Positions 1 to 6,613 of a stretch of DNA of 6,613 nt are shown in pieces (position 1 is the stretch's first letter; each line of letters opens with the position of its first letter). Source of the stretch: an uncultured Alistipes sp. (GTDB taxonomy: Bacteria; Bacteroidota; Bacteroidia; Bacteroidales; Rikenellaceae); NCBI GenBank assembly GCA_900546005.1, contig URBJ01000111.1:1-6613 (forward strand), written 5' to 3'. The notes under the pieces are model-generated. The model made no database searches. It had not been told where the DNA came from and saw only the letters and a list, made by a program, of their open reading frames with translations. The translations under genes were made by a program, and so were the position numbers.

Positions 1-47
1 CACGAGTCGCCCCTTTGCTCTATTCTCTCTATAAATTTCTCTAACCG

Positions 48-2111
48 TTAGAAGAATTTCACACGATTGTCGGTGATGTCGCTTTGATCCATCAGAGCCT
101 GCATGAGCCGTTCGCTGATGTAGGATTCGGCATTGGCTTCCAGACGGACCCTTTCACTTTCGGGCGTTACGTTGTCGAGCGTTTTACGCGAAGTCACATC
201 GAACAGATAGACCCCGTTGATGCCCGTTACCGGTTTCGAGAGCGTATTCTCGGGAGCTCCGGTTACGGCTCCGATCAGTTTGGCTTCAGCACCCACACCT
301 TCGATATAAAGGGTGTTGAATTCTATATCTGAAGCCTGTTTCTCTTCGAGATTATATTTACCCGCTACTTCTGCCAACGAGCTTCCGGTCATCTCTTTCG
401 TGAGCATCTCGCCTTTCATTTTGGCTCGAAGGATCGCCGTAATCTGAGCAGCTACGGTCTCCATCGGAGCTATTCCTGCTTCCGTGACTCCGGTGATAGC
501 TGCGACTACATAGTTGCCGTCGACCTCAAGAATGGAAGAAACATCTCCCTTTTTGCCGTTGAAGGCCCAGCGGACGATCTCGCGCGAGTTGTCCAAACCA
601 TTGATATCGCGGTCCGTGTTTTTGATCCGTACGACGCGTTTCGAGAGCGAGTTGTCCTCAGCCGCTTTCTCGAAGTTCTCGTATGATCCGGCCACTTCAC
701 CAACGAATTTGCTGGCCTTGGCATAGATCTCCTGTTGGGTTGCATCGCTCGGGTCGATACGATAAACAATCGTTGCCAGCTGCACTTTCTTCTTCGGGGT
801 GCTCTTGTAGGTTACCTCGCCGATATGCAGTCCGAATTGGGTCTCGACGGTAAAGTACTCTCCCTTATCCGTATCAATTACGGCCTCCGAGAATTCAGGC
901 ACCATACGGTCTGCCGTGAAGATTCCCAGATCACCTCCATTTGCGGCAGCAGCCTGATCCAAAGAGTAGAGTTTCGAGAGTTCGTCGAACGAGGCCCCAC
1001 CCTTAAGAGCCGTTACGATACTGTCTGCACGTTCCGTTTCACCAGCTTTAATCAAAATATGGCGAGCGCCTAACGAATCGGGGATCATCTTAACATCTGC
1101 TACCCGTGCCAACGTGTACACATCGCCTTCCTTGACAGGACCATACATTTTCGGTTGATCTTTCCCGAAAGCAAAGGTTGCCATTTCAGTGGGAAGCTCT
1201 TCTTCGGAGCGGTACGTTTTGTCGGGTTGCTCCTGCGAGTTCAGCACTGCATACTGGAACGGGGTTTCGCTGGCTGCAAACTCCTCGGCAATATTATTGA
1301 TTGTTTTTTCGGCCTCTGCGTAGTCAGCTTCTGAGGGCAGGACGTCGAACAATACATATTCGATGTCGCGAGAATTGGTTTGCCGGAAACTGTTTTTGTG
1401 GGCGTCGTAATATTTCTGAATATCAGCTTGCGGAACCGTAATGGTTGAGTCGGGAATGGCCGTGTACTCTCTCATGATGTAGGAGATTGAGCTGGAAACA
1501 TCGGCATTTGCTACGCCCTGTTCAACTTCGAGGTCGTTTACGTACATTCCTTTTGCGACCAGATTGAGGTACTTCGAGAAGAAGCGTTCCTGAATCATCT
1601 GGTCTTTGAAGAAGTTCCAGATCATTGCGCTACGGCCCGTAGGGTCTTTGCTGATGTTGGCAACGAAATCCTGAACGATGGTGCCGTTATATACTCCCGT
1701 ATTCGGGTCGGAGAAGTACATCCGGATGATAGGCGAAATGAACGAGCCGTTGATCATGTCAAGCTGTTCGTTGTCGGTGACCTTCAGTCCGACCTCTTCG
1801 AAGCCGGGCATCCATGCATATTCCATGATCAGGTTTTCCCATACCTGATTTTGGACATTATCCTGCTGTTCCGAAGTGAGGGTTGATCCGGAGAGGGTTT
1901 CCAGTACGTTTTTACGCGAATCGAGTTGGTTGGAGAAGTCGGTGTAGCCGATCTTTTCGCCGTTGATTTTGCCGACCTGCATTTTTCTCTCGTTCATCAT
2001 ATTGGCTCCGGAGGTTCCGAAGTCTCCGAGCAAGAACGACAGCAAGGCTATACCGATCACAATGGAGACGATGACACCGCCCCGCGTTCTCAAAGTGTTT
2101 AATGTTGCCAT
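48..2111 (-). CDS. ppiD: PpiD/SurA-type peptidyl-prolyl cis-trans isomerase, membrane-anchored (687 aa)
   Basis: This is probably a periplasmic folding factor tethered to the inner membrane. It would isomerise Xaa-Pro bonds and chaperone exported proteins. A short basic N-terminus (residues 1-10) precedes one hydrophobic segment at about 12-30, the usual PpiD anchor. Residues about 35-240 form a helical SurA_N-like chaperone region. A parvulin (PpiC) domain covers about 345-435. It shows ARHILIKAG (349-357), NGGDLGIF (391-398), VPEFSEAV (404-411) and TQFGLHIGEV (424-433), the expected parvulin landmarks in order. Residues about 442-545 look like a second, degenerate parvulin repeat that lacks the GGDLG-type core. 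The length is in the range of PpiD-like proteins (E. coli PpiD is about 620). The ATG at 2111 is chosen because the anchor follows at once and a promoter lies about 45 nt upstream. The leader is AT-rich with no Shine-Dalgarno site. The family is clear; true orthology to E. coli PpiD, rather than similar architecture, is inferred. Confidence 0.92.
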   Translation of the reverse strand: MATLNTLRTRGGVIVSIVIGIALLSFLLGDFGTSGANMMNERKMQVGKINGEKIGYTDFSNQLDSRKNVLETLSGSTLTSEQQDNVQNQVWENLIMEYAWMPGFEEVGLKVTDNEQLDMINGSFISPIIRMYFSDPNTGVYNGTIVQDFVANISKDPTGRSAMIWNFFKDQMIQERFFSKYLNLVAKGMYVNDLEVEQGVANADVSSSISYIMREYTAIPDSTITVPQADIQKYYDAHKNSFRQTNSRDIEYVLFDVLPSEADYAEAEKTINNIAEEFAASETPFQYAVLNSQEQPDKTYRSEEELPTEMATFAFGKDQPKMYGPVKEGDVYTLARVADVKMIPDSLGARHILIKAGETERADSIVTALKGGASFDELSKLYSLDQAAAANGGDLGIFTADRMVPEFSEAVIDTDKGEYFTVETQFGLHIGEVTYKSTPKKKVQLATIVYRIDPSDATQQEIYAKASKFVGEVAGSYENFEKAAEDNSLSKRVVRIKNTDRDINGLDNSREIVRWAFNGKKGDVSSILEVDGNYVVAAITGVTEAGIAPMETVAAQITAILRAKMKGEMLTKEMTGSSLAEVAGKYNLEEKQASDIEFNTLYIEGVGAEAKLIGAVTGAPENTLSKPVTGINGVYLFDVTSRKTLDNVTPESERVRLEANAESYISERLMQALMDQSDITDNRVKFF

Positions 2112-2161
2112 ATTTTAAATTTAGTTTTTTTGTTTTTCCGTTTTTGACGTATAACGAGCTT

Positions 2162-2194
2162 CAAAGATAGTAAAAATCTTTATTCCGAGAACAA
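2162..2194 (-). promoter_or_regulatory. Bacteroidota-type promoter for the PpiD-like gene
   Basis: Read on the minus strand, positions 2169-2162 are TATCTTTG, an exact match to the TAnnTTTG -7 consensus. Upstream, TTTTTG at 2197-2192 supplies a TTTG-like -33 element after a 22-nt spacer, slightly longer than the commonly quoted 19-21. Transcription would start near 2155 and leave a leader of roughly 45 nt before the ATG at 2111. It sits in the 125-bp gap between the CNNM-family gene and the isomerase gene, so the isomerase need not depend on read-through. The match is seen in the sequence; promoter activity is inferred. Confidence 0.65.
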
Positions 2195-2236
2195 AAAGGG
2201 TTAATAAACACTATATTTTGTTGTTCGGTGGAGCGT

Positions 2237-3505
2237 TTAAATCAAAGTTATGCGGACCAATTCAATTTTTGAAGCATCGGTGCGCAGAATACGGATGCGC
2301 ATGCGGTCGGTCATGATGGTTTCTCCCGCTTCCGGAATCCCTTGGTAGACCGATATGACATATCCGGCCAGTGTGTCGTAATCGTCGCTTTCGGGGAGAC
2401 CGATGCCGTATTTTTCGTTGATTGCCTCAATTTCGAGACGTCCCGAGAAGAGGAATTCGCGGTCGTTGATCTTCTTTTCGACCAGCTCTTGAGAGTCGTG
2501 TTCGTCTTCGATCTCTCCGAAGATCTCCTCCAGAATATCCTCTATGGTAACCATTCCGGCCGTTCCGCCGAACTCGTCGATGACGACGGCCACCGAGTGG
2601 TGTTTTTTGATAAAGATGGAGAGCAACCTGCGGGTCGGCATGCTTTCGGGGACATATTCGACCTTTTTCAGCACGTCGAGGATGGTTTGGGGATATTGCA
2701 GCAGACTTTTGTTGTGGATGAAGCCGATGACGTGATCGATGTTGCCGTCATAGACCAGAAGCCTCGAGAATTGTGTGTCGACGAAGCGTTGGCGTGCCTC
2801 CTCGACCGAACAGTTCCGGTCGATGGCTTCGATGTCGACACGGGGGGTCATGCAATCGCGAACGAACCGTTCGGAGAAGTCCAATGCGTTCTGGAACAGA
2901 CGAATGTCCTTTTCGTTTTGTTGCTCCCGGTTTTCGGAGGCTTTGTCGATCAGCAGGGCCAGATCGGTCCGGTCGAACGAACCGACGTTGCGTTTTTTTC
3001 TTACCGGAAATCCCAACAGTCGGAAAACGCCCAACGAGATGAGGGTCGTCAGACGGGCGATCGGGTAGAACAACAGGTAGAAAAAGTAGACCGGTACGGC
3101 GAAATTGCGGTAGTAGAAGTTTGGATCCAAGCGGACGATGGCTTTGGGGAGAAACTCGGCCGTGAAGATGATGATGACGGTAGAGATCAGGGTTTCGATC
3201 AGGTAGGAGGTACCGTCGCTGACGGAGAGTCCGCACTTGCTCAACAGAAACTGGATCAGTACGCTCATCTGTAACGAGTAGACGACCAGAGCGATGTTGT
3301 TGCCGACCAGAATGGTCGTGATATACTGTCCCGGATATTTCGAAAAGATCCCGGCAATGAATCCGAACAGCGGATTTTTTTTGCGTTCGATTTCGAGTTT
3401 CAGCTTGTTGGCCGACAGAAAAGCGATCTCCATACCCGAAAAAAAGGCCGATAGGGTCAGTGCGACCACTACGACTATGACAACGACAACGATACTTTGC
3501 ATCAT
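2237..3505 (-). CDS. CNNM/CBS-pair/CorC-domain integral membrane protein (hemolysin family, 422 aa)
   Basis: The protein has the full architecture of the CNNM/CorC (UPF0053) family, linked to Mg2+ or other cation transport and often labelled hemolysin. The CNNM (DUF21) membrane domain covers about 1-165. Its hydrophobic stretches lie near 4-22, 65-92, 100-122 and 136-165. Family-type motifs are SGMEIAFLSANKLKLE (23-38), VGNNIALV (67-74) and AEFLPKAI (116-123). A CBS pair covers about 215-330, starting at the typical CMTPRVDI (218-225) and ending in the diagnostic DEFGGTAGMVTIEDILEEIF (310-329) and the acidic EIEDEH. A CorC/transporter-associated domain covers about 345-420. The start is one of two adjacent ATGs at 3505 and 3502; a weak GGAG lies 11 nt upstream of the first. 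GldE of gliding bacteria belongs to the same superfamily, but I do not see enough to call this GldE. The substrate is unknown. It reads towards the PpiD-like gene 125 bp downstream, and no strong terminator is visible between them. Confidence 0.93.
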   Translation of the reverse strand: MMQSIVVVVIVVVVALTLSAFFSGMEIAFLSANKLKLEIERKKNPLFGFIAGIFSKYPGQYITTILVGNNIALVVYSLQMSVLIQFLLSKCGLSVSDGTSYLIETLISTVIIIFTAEFLPKAIVRLDPNFYYRNFAVPVYFFYLLFYPIARLTTLISLGVFRLLGFPVRKKRNVGSFDRTDLALLIDKASENREQQNEKDIRLFQNALDFSERFVRDCMTPRVDIEAIDRNCSVEEARQRFVDTQFSRLLVYDGNIDHVIGFIHNKSLLQYPQTILDVLKKVEYVPESMPTRRLLSIFIKKHHSVAVVIDEFGGTAGMVTIEDILEEIFGEIEDEHDSQELVEKKINDREFLFSGRLEIEAINEKYGIGLPESDDYDTLAGYVISVYQGIPEAGETIMTDRMRIRILRTDASKIELVRITLI

Positions 3506-3558
3506 GACTCTCTAAGCTCCGTTTTTTACTCCTTATCGGGTTATCTGGATGAACCGTA

Positions 3559-3566
3559 CAAAGATA
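3559..3566 (-). promoter_or_regulatory. Bacteroidota-type -7 box for the CNNM-family gene
   Basis: Read on the minus strand, positions 3566-3559 are TATCTTTG, identical to the -7 box of the PpiD-like gene; the preceding C is also shared, giving the nonamer CTATCTTTG in both. Transcription would start near 3552, leaving a leader of about 47 nt before the ATG at 3505. I see no clear TTG-type -33 element at the expected distance (around 3587-3594), so the assignment rests on the -7 box and its position. Confidence 0.55.
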
Positions 3567-3636
3567 GCGAATATTTGTTCGTCTGGTTACACTTGTTCGG
3601 GGTGGATTTTTATCCGTTCTCGGCCGTAAGGGATGG

Positions 3637-3672
3637 TTTTCGAGAAATAATCTAGAATATGTTGTAATTTTG
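3637..3672 (+). promoter_or_regulatory. Bacteroidota-type promoter for the DUF486 gene
   Basis: Positions 3665-3672 read TAATTTTG, an exact TAnnTTTG -7 match. TTTTCG at 3637-3642, 22 nt upstream, is an imperfect -33 element. Transcription would start near 3678-3680, about 20 nt before the ATG at 3700. The G of the -7 box is also the last base of a TTG codon (3670-3672) that opens the longest reading frame, so that TTG cannot be the start if this promoter is used. Together with the CNNM promoter this makes 3506-3699 a divergent promoter region. Confidence 0.6.
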
Positions 3673-3699
3673 CACTCCGAAAAAACGTTGTATTCCGTT

Positions 3700-4068
3700 A
3701 TGAAACCCTATTTGACTATCGGTCTGTTGGTCATATCCAACATTTTTATGACTTTTGCATGGTATGGGCAGTTGCGGTTGAAGGGGCAGCGGTGGTTCGA
3801 TAATTTGCCCCTGCTCGCTATTATTCTGTTGTGTTGGGGTGTTGCTCTGTTCGAATATATGTTTCAGGTTCCGGCCAACCGCATCGGATTCAGAGGCAAC
3901 GGCGGTCCTTTTACGCTTTTCCAGCTCAAGGTGATTCAGGAGGTGGTCTCTTTGACTGTATTTACGGTTTTCGCTTTGGTCTTTTTTAAAACCGAGACTT
4001 TCCGGTGGAACCACCTGCTGGCTTTCGTATTTCTGGTACTGGCCGTCTACTTTATCTTCAAAAAGTAG
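3700..4068 (+). CDS. DUF486/DMT-family small membrane protein (122 aa)
   Basis: This small integral membrane protein resembles the DUF486 family, grouped with the drug/metabolite transporter superfamily. The substrate is unknown. Four hydrophobic segments lie at about 4-21, 36-54, 80-97 and 104-120. Family-like stretches are FEYMFQVPANRIGF (51-64) and FTLFQLKVIQEVVSL (71-85). The C-terminus is a short basic KK tail. The length matches the family's usual 110-120 residues. The ATG at 3700 is preferred over the in-frame TTG at 3670: the TTG overlaps the predicted -7 box and would add ten hydrophilic residues before the first helix. The gene stands alone, divergent from the CNNM-family gene and convergent with proBA, and a hairpin terminator begins 12 nt after its TAG stop. 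Small four-helix transporters of this type often act as dimers, but that is family knowledge and not visible here. Confidence 0.87.
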   Translation: MKPYLTIGLLVISNIFMTFAWYGQLRLKGQRWFDNLPLLAIILLCWGVALFEYMFQVPANRIGFRGNGGPFTLFQLKVIQEVVSLTVFTVFALVFFKTETFRWNHLLAFVFLVLAVYFIFKK

Positions 4069-4073
4069 TTCCG

Positions 4074-4136
4074 AAAAAACGTAGCTCCAACGATCCTGCA
4101 TGGCCGAGCAGTTATCGTGGAGCTACACATCTTTTT
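4074..4136. terminator. Bidirectional intrinsic terminator between the DUF486 gene and proBA
   Basis: A long imperfect hairpin spans 4081-4126. GTAGCTCC (4081-4088) pairs with GGAGCTAC (4119-4126). After a bulged A at 4089, ACGAT (4090-4094) pairs with ATCGT (4114-4118). An inner CTGC (4096-4099) can pair with GCAG (4108-4111), giving 17 pairs in total. On the plus strand five T residues follow at 4132-4136, five bases past the stem. On the minus strand one G and then six T residues (4079-4074) follow the stem directly, a closer match to an intrinsic terminator. The placement between convergent genes, 12 nt past the DUF486 stop and about 170 nt past the proA stop, supports termination in both directions. 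Confidence 0.75.
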
Positions 4137-4168
4137 CCCCGGTTCGATCCATTTTTCCGCCTTCCTCC

Positions 4169-4196
4169 TTTCCCCTTTCCCTTTCCCTTTCCCTTT
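4169..4196. repeat. TTTCCC hexanucleotide tandem repeat in a polypyrimidine tract
   Basis: Three perfect TTTCCC units lie at 4176-4193. A TTTCCCC unit with one extra C precedes them (4169-4175) and a partial unit follows. The repeat sits in a longer C/T-rich stretch of about 4156-4242. On the minus strand, the sense strand of the proBA transcript, it reads as four G-runs of three or four separated by AAA, which meets the usual G-quadruplex pattern. It starts about 105 nt past the proA stop and lies before the hairpin terminator. The short frames through it are low-complexity (for example Lys-Gly repeats) and are not genes. Confidence 0.75.
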
Positions 4197-4298
4197 CTCT
4201 GTCAGCCCTTTTTCCTTTTCTTTCCAGTCCTTTCTTTCTCTCAGAGACATCGGGAGAAGATCAGATGATGGTCTGCTTTGTCCCCTTGTTTCCGGATA

Positions 4299-5546
4299 TT
4301 AAGCCCGCGTTTGGCCCTCTCCGTCGATGATGTATTTGTAGGAGGTCAATTCAGGAAGCGCCATCGGTCCGCGGGCATGCAGTTTCTGGGTGCTGATGCC
4401 TATTTCGGCACCGAATCCGAATTGCGCTCCGTCGGTGAAGGCCGTCGATACGTTGGCATAGACGCATGCCGCATCTACCCGTTTCTGGAACTCCCGAATC
4501 GTGTCCGGATTTTCGGAAATGATCGCTTCGCTGTGGCGTGACGAGTATCGGGCAATGTGGGCGAGGGCCTCGTCCAATGAACCGACCGTCTTGATCGCCA
4601 TTTTGTAGGCCTGAAATTCGGTTCCGAAGCTGTGTTCGTCGGCGTGTTGCAGCAGGTTTTCGGGATACTTGCCTTTCAATGCGGCGTAGGCTTCATCGTC
4701 GGCGTACAGGATTACGTTCTTATCGGCCTGCGGAGCACAGATGGCCGGCAGATCGAACAAACGGTCCCGATGGATGATCAGGCAGTCGAGTGCATTGCAG
4801 ACGCTGACCCTACGGGTCTTTGCGTTGAGGATGACCGCCGTTCCCTTCTTCAGATCGCCATCCTTGTCGAAATAGGTGTGAACGATTCCGGCTCCAGTCT
4901 CGATTACCGGGATGTGTGCGTTCTGGCGCACGTAGTCGATCAACCCTTTGCTGCCTCGCGGAATGATCAGATCAACGTATCCCGTGGCGTTGAGCAGTTC
5001 GGCCGTTGCCGCACGGTCGGTCGGCAGCAGCGTGACGCAATGTTCATTAACTCCTTGCGCCTTCAGTACCTCCCGGATGAGTGCAACGATCGCTTCGTTC
5101 GAACAACGGGCGTCGCTTCCTCCTTTCAGAATAGAGGCGTTACCCGATTTCAGGCAGAGCGAGAATACGTCGAAACCGACGTTCGGACGCGCCTCGTAGA
5201 TCACGCCGATTACGCCGAAGGGGACTGTAATTTTCTTGATACGCATGCCGTTCGGGCGCACCGTTTCGCTGAGTACCCGACCCAGCGGAGAAGGCAACGA
5301 AACGACGTTTCGGATGTCGGAAGCGATACCGGCAATACGTTCCCGATTCAACAGCAGCCGGTCGTACATCGGATTGGCCGGATCCATACGCGCCAAATCC
5401 TCTTGGTTGGCAGCCAGAATCTTATCGGCATTTTTTTCAGCTGCATCGGCCAATGCCAGTAAAACTTCGTCGATTTTTTCGGTCGAGAGGCAATTCAGCT
5501 CCCGCGATGCTTCGAGTGCCTGTTCAAAACTCTCTTTCAGTTGCAT
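4299..5546 (-). CDS. proA: Gamma-glutamyl phosphate reductase / glutamate-5-semialdehyde dehydrogenase (415 aa)
   Basis: ProA carries out the second step of proline synthesis, the NADPH-dependent reduction of gamma-glutamyl 5-phosphate to glutamate 5-semialdehyde in the cytoplasm. The protein is full length (E. coli ProA is 417). The NAD(P)-binding part covers about 1-225 and includes [20 protein letters not shown] (109-128), [14 protein letters not shown] (133-146) and [10 protein letters not shown] (194-203). The catalytic Cys is C250 in SVCNALD (248-254). Residues 321-342 match every position of the classic ProA signature, V-x5-A-L-x-H-I...H-S-E-x-I. The C-terminal [20 protein letters not shown] (372-391) is also typical. 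One difference from proteobacterial ProA is GAGIVH at 218-223, where many family members have a Cys directly before the His; this may be lineage-specific. The ATG at 5546 fits the family N-terminus and has a weak AAGAG 9 nt upstream. It follows proB by 51 bp in the same direction, so the two are almost certainly cotranscribed. Confidence 0.97.
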   Translation of the reverse strand: MQLKESFEQALEASRELNCLSTEKIDEVLLALADAAEKNADKILAANQEDLARMDPANPMYDRLLLNRERIAGIASDIRNVVSLPSPLGRVLSETVRPNGMRIKKITVPFGVIGVIYEARPNVGFDVFSLCLKSGNASILKGGSDARCSNEAIVALIREVLKAQGVNEHCVTLLPTDRAATAELLNATGYVDLIIPRGSKGLIDYVRQNAHIPVIETGAGIVHTYFDKDGDLKKGTAVILNAKTRRVSVCNALDCLIIHRDRLFDLPAICAPQADKNVILYADDEAYAALKGKYPENLLQHADEHSFGTEFQAYKMAIKTVGSLDEALAHIARYSSRHSEAIISENPDTIREFQKRVDAACVYANVSTAFTDGAQFGFGAEIGISTQKLHARGPMALPELTSYKYIIDGEGQTRA

Positions 5547-5568
5547 GGTATTATTCTCTTGGTTGCCT

Positions 5569-5581
5569 GCGCCTCCGGCGC
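5569..5581 (-). other. Short GC-rich hairpin in the proB-proA spacer
   Basis: GCGCC (5569-5573) and GGCGC (5577-5581) form a five-pair, all-GC stem with a three-base loop in the 51-bp gap between proB and proA. On the mRNA strand the stem contains GGAGG (5576-5572), but this is 25 nt from the proA ATG, too far for a normal ribosome-binding site. No T-run follows, so it is not an intrinsic terminator. It could affect mRNA stability or processing, or be incidental. Confidence 0.35.
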
Positions 5582-5597
5582 GGCGATGGTTAAACGG

Positions 5598-6613
5598 TTA
5601 ATCCAAATAGAGGTAGTCGTAGTGGACGATCGGGCGTCCTCCCTTACGGCCGATCGTTTGGCGGGCTTTTACGCTGTCGCAAGCGACCCGGCCGACTCCC
5701 ATCGGCTCTCCGTTCGGGGCAATGATCCGCACGATGTCGTCCTTCTCGAACTCTCCTTCCACGCGGTTTACACCCACCGGAAGCAGACTGGTGGCTGAAG
5801 TGCTCAGCAGCGCTTCGTATGCCCCTTCGTTGATGTAGAGTTCACCTTTGGCAAATCCTTCGGAGTGGGCGATCCATTTTTTCACTTGCGAAATCGAACG
5901 CGAAGCGGGGACAAACCGTGTGGCAACCACGTCCCGATCGGGACTCTCGGCCAGCAGGTCGAGCAGGATGTTGTCCCTCTTGCCATTTGCCACGATCACC
6001 TCGATGCCCTCGTCGGCCACCTTCATGGCAATCCGGCATTTGGTCAACATGCCCCCTCGCCCGAACTGCGATTTGCCGGTCCGAATGTATTGGGATAGCG
6101 ATTCCCGTTTGGTTCCGATCTCCCGGATGACCTCCGTGTCGGGATCCGACGGATCTCCGTTGTAGATTCCGTTGACGTTGCTCAGCAGCACCAGAGCTTC
6201 GGCGTCCATCATCGCGGCGATCAGCCCCGACAGTTCGTCGTTGTCGGTGAACATCAGTTCCGTTACGGAGATCGTATCGTTTTCGTTGACGATCGGGATC
6301 ACGCCGTTTTCGAGCATCACCGTCATGCAGTGTTGCTGGTTCAGGTAGTGCCTCCGGGTGGAAAAGTTCTCTTTCGTGGTCAGCACCTGTCCGCAGGTAA
6401 TGCCGTATTCGCGGAACAATTCGTAGTAGTGGTTGATCAGCTTGACCTGTCCGACTGCGGAAAAGAGCTGTCGGGCCGATACGGCGTCCAAGCGACGGTC
6501 GCTTCTCATCTCGCTGCGGCCCGAGGCCACGGCACCCGACGAAACGACGACGACTTCGATTCCGTCGCGGTGGAGTTGTGCGAGCTGGTCCGTCAAGGCG
6601 GACATGCGGGTGG
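5598..6613 (-). CDS. proB: Glutamate 5-kinase, N-terminus cut off by the window edge
   Basis: ProB catalyses the first and normally feedback-controlled step of proline synthesis, ATP-dependent phosphorylation of glutamate to gamma-glutamyl phosphate. The reading frame stays open through the right edge. The Met at 6605 is probably internal, because the usual N-terminal VVKIGS-like beta strand and phosphate loop (roughly 25-30 residues) are missing. Counting from that Met, the amino-acid-kinase domain covers about 1-235: VVVVSSGAVASGR (18-30), PIVNENDTIS (104-113), FTDNDELSGLIA (119-130), SNVNGIYNGDP (142-152) and FGRGGMLTKC (181-190). A PUA domain covers about 249-330, with GELYINEGAYEAL (254-266), SLLPVGVNRVEGEF (273-286) and GVGRVA (303-308). 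With the missing end, total length would be near the 367 of E. coli ProB, so this is the two-domain form. The GGMLTKC segment departs from the published kinase signature at the residue after Lys, Cys instead of an aliphatic residue. The promoter lies outside the window. Confidence 0.96.
   Translation of the reverse strand, partial: TRMSALTDQLAQLHRDGIEVVVVSSGAVASGRSEMRSDRRLDAVSARQLFSAVGQVKLINHYYELFREYGITCGQVLTTKENFSTRRHYLNQQHCMTVMLENGVIPIVNENDTISVTELMFTDNDELSGLIAAMMDAEALVLLSNVNGIYNGDPSDPDTEVIREIGTKRESLSQYIRTGKSQFGRGGMLTKCRIAMKVADEGIEVIVANGKRDNILLDLLAESPDRDVVATRFVPASRSISQVKKWIAHSEGFAKGELYINEGAYEALLSTSATSLLPVGVNRVEGEFEKDDIVRIIAPNGEPMGVGRVACDSVKARQTIGRKGGRPIVHYDYLYLD

Noticed and set aside
2190..2222. 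Inverted repeat AACAAAA / TTTTGTT after the CNNM-family gene, considered as a terminator
   Set aside because: It is only seven pairs, nearly all A-T, with a 19-base loop, and it overlaps the -33 element of the next promoter. It is too weak to call.
2342..3274. A 310-codon open frame on the plus strand
   Set aside because: It lies entirely antisense to the CNNM-family gene, whose domains and motifs are clear. Its product is an odd Asp/Val/Gln-rich sequence with no recognisable domain, which is typical of a shadow frame in biased codon use.
4047..4250. A 67-codon minus-strand frame with a Lys-Gly repeat
   Set aside because: Its coding potential comes from the GGGAAA tract, and it runs through the terminator hairpin into the 3' end of the DUF486 gene. 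There is no promoter or start context.
4250..4298. Small stem AGATCA / TGGTCT just past proA, considered as the proBA terminator
   Set aside because: It has six pairs with a wobble and no T-run on the minus strand. The hairpin at 4081-4126 is far stronger.
4100..4330. Serine/leucine- and proline/phenylalanine-rich plus-strand frames in the polypyrimidine tract
   Set aside because: They are low-complexity translations of a C/T repeat in different frames. They lie in the terminator region and overlap the end of proA.
4632..5462. A 276-codon open frame on the plus strand
   Set aside because: It is antisense to proA, which matches its family over the full length. The translated product has no recognisable motif.

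Overview
The window looks like ordinary chromosomal DNA from a member of the Bacteroidota, probably Bacteroidales. A Rikenellaceae/Alistipes-like organism would fit the moderate GC content, but that is a guess. The evidence for the phylum is threefold. Three promoter -7 boxes match the Bacteroidota-type TAnnTTTG consensus. The translation starts have AT-rich leaders with weak or absent Shine-Dalgarno sites. The proteins themselves (the PpiD-like chaperone, CNNM/CBS/CorC protein, ProA and ProB) read like the forms usual in this phylum.

Layout from left to right. Positions 1-47 are the tail of an intergenic region with nothing recognisable. Positions 48-2111 (minus) encode a 687-residue membrane-anchored PpiD/SurA-type peptidyl-prolyl isomerase. 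Positions 2237-3505 (minus) encode a 422-residue CNNM-CBS-CBS-CorC integral membrane protein. It lies upstream of the isomerase in the same direction, but a promoter in the 125-bp gap suggests the isomerase can be transcribed on its own. Positions 3506-3699 are a divergent promoter region. Positions 3700-4068 (plus) encode a small four-helix DUF486/DMT-family membrane protein. Positions 4069-4298 are a convergent intergenic region. It holds a strong hairpin with T-tracts on both sides (a bidirectional terminator) and a TTTCCC tandem repeat that is a G-quadruplex-type motif on the minus strand. Positions 4299-5546 (minus) are proA, and 5598-6613 (minus) are proB, whose N-terminus is cut off by the window edge.

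Functionally there are three units. The first is an envelope pair: a membrane ion-transport or hemolysin-type protein followed by a periplasmic folding factor. The second is a single small membrane protein of unknown substrate. The third is the proBA operon for the first two steps of proline synthesis, in which ProB phosphorylates glutamate and ProA reduces gamma-glutamyl phosphate to the semialdehyde. I see no mobile element, CRISPR array, tRNA, rRNA, toxin-antitoxin or defence cassette, and no convincing undescribed system. The most notable non-coding structure is the 230-bp convergent region between the DUF486 gene and proA.
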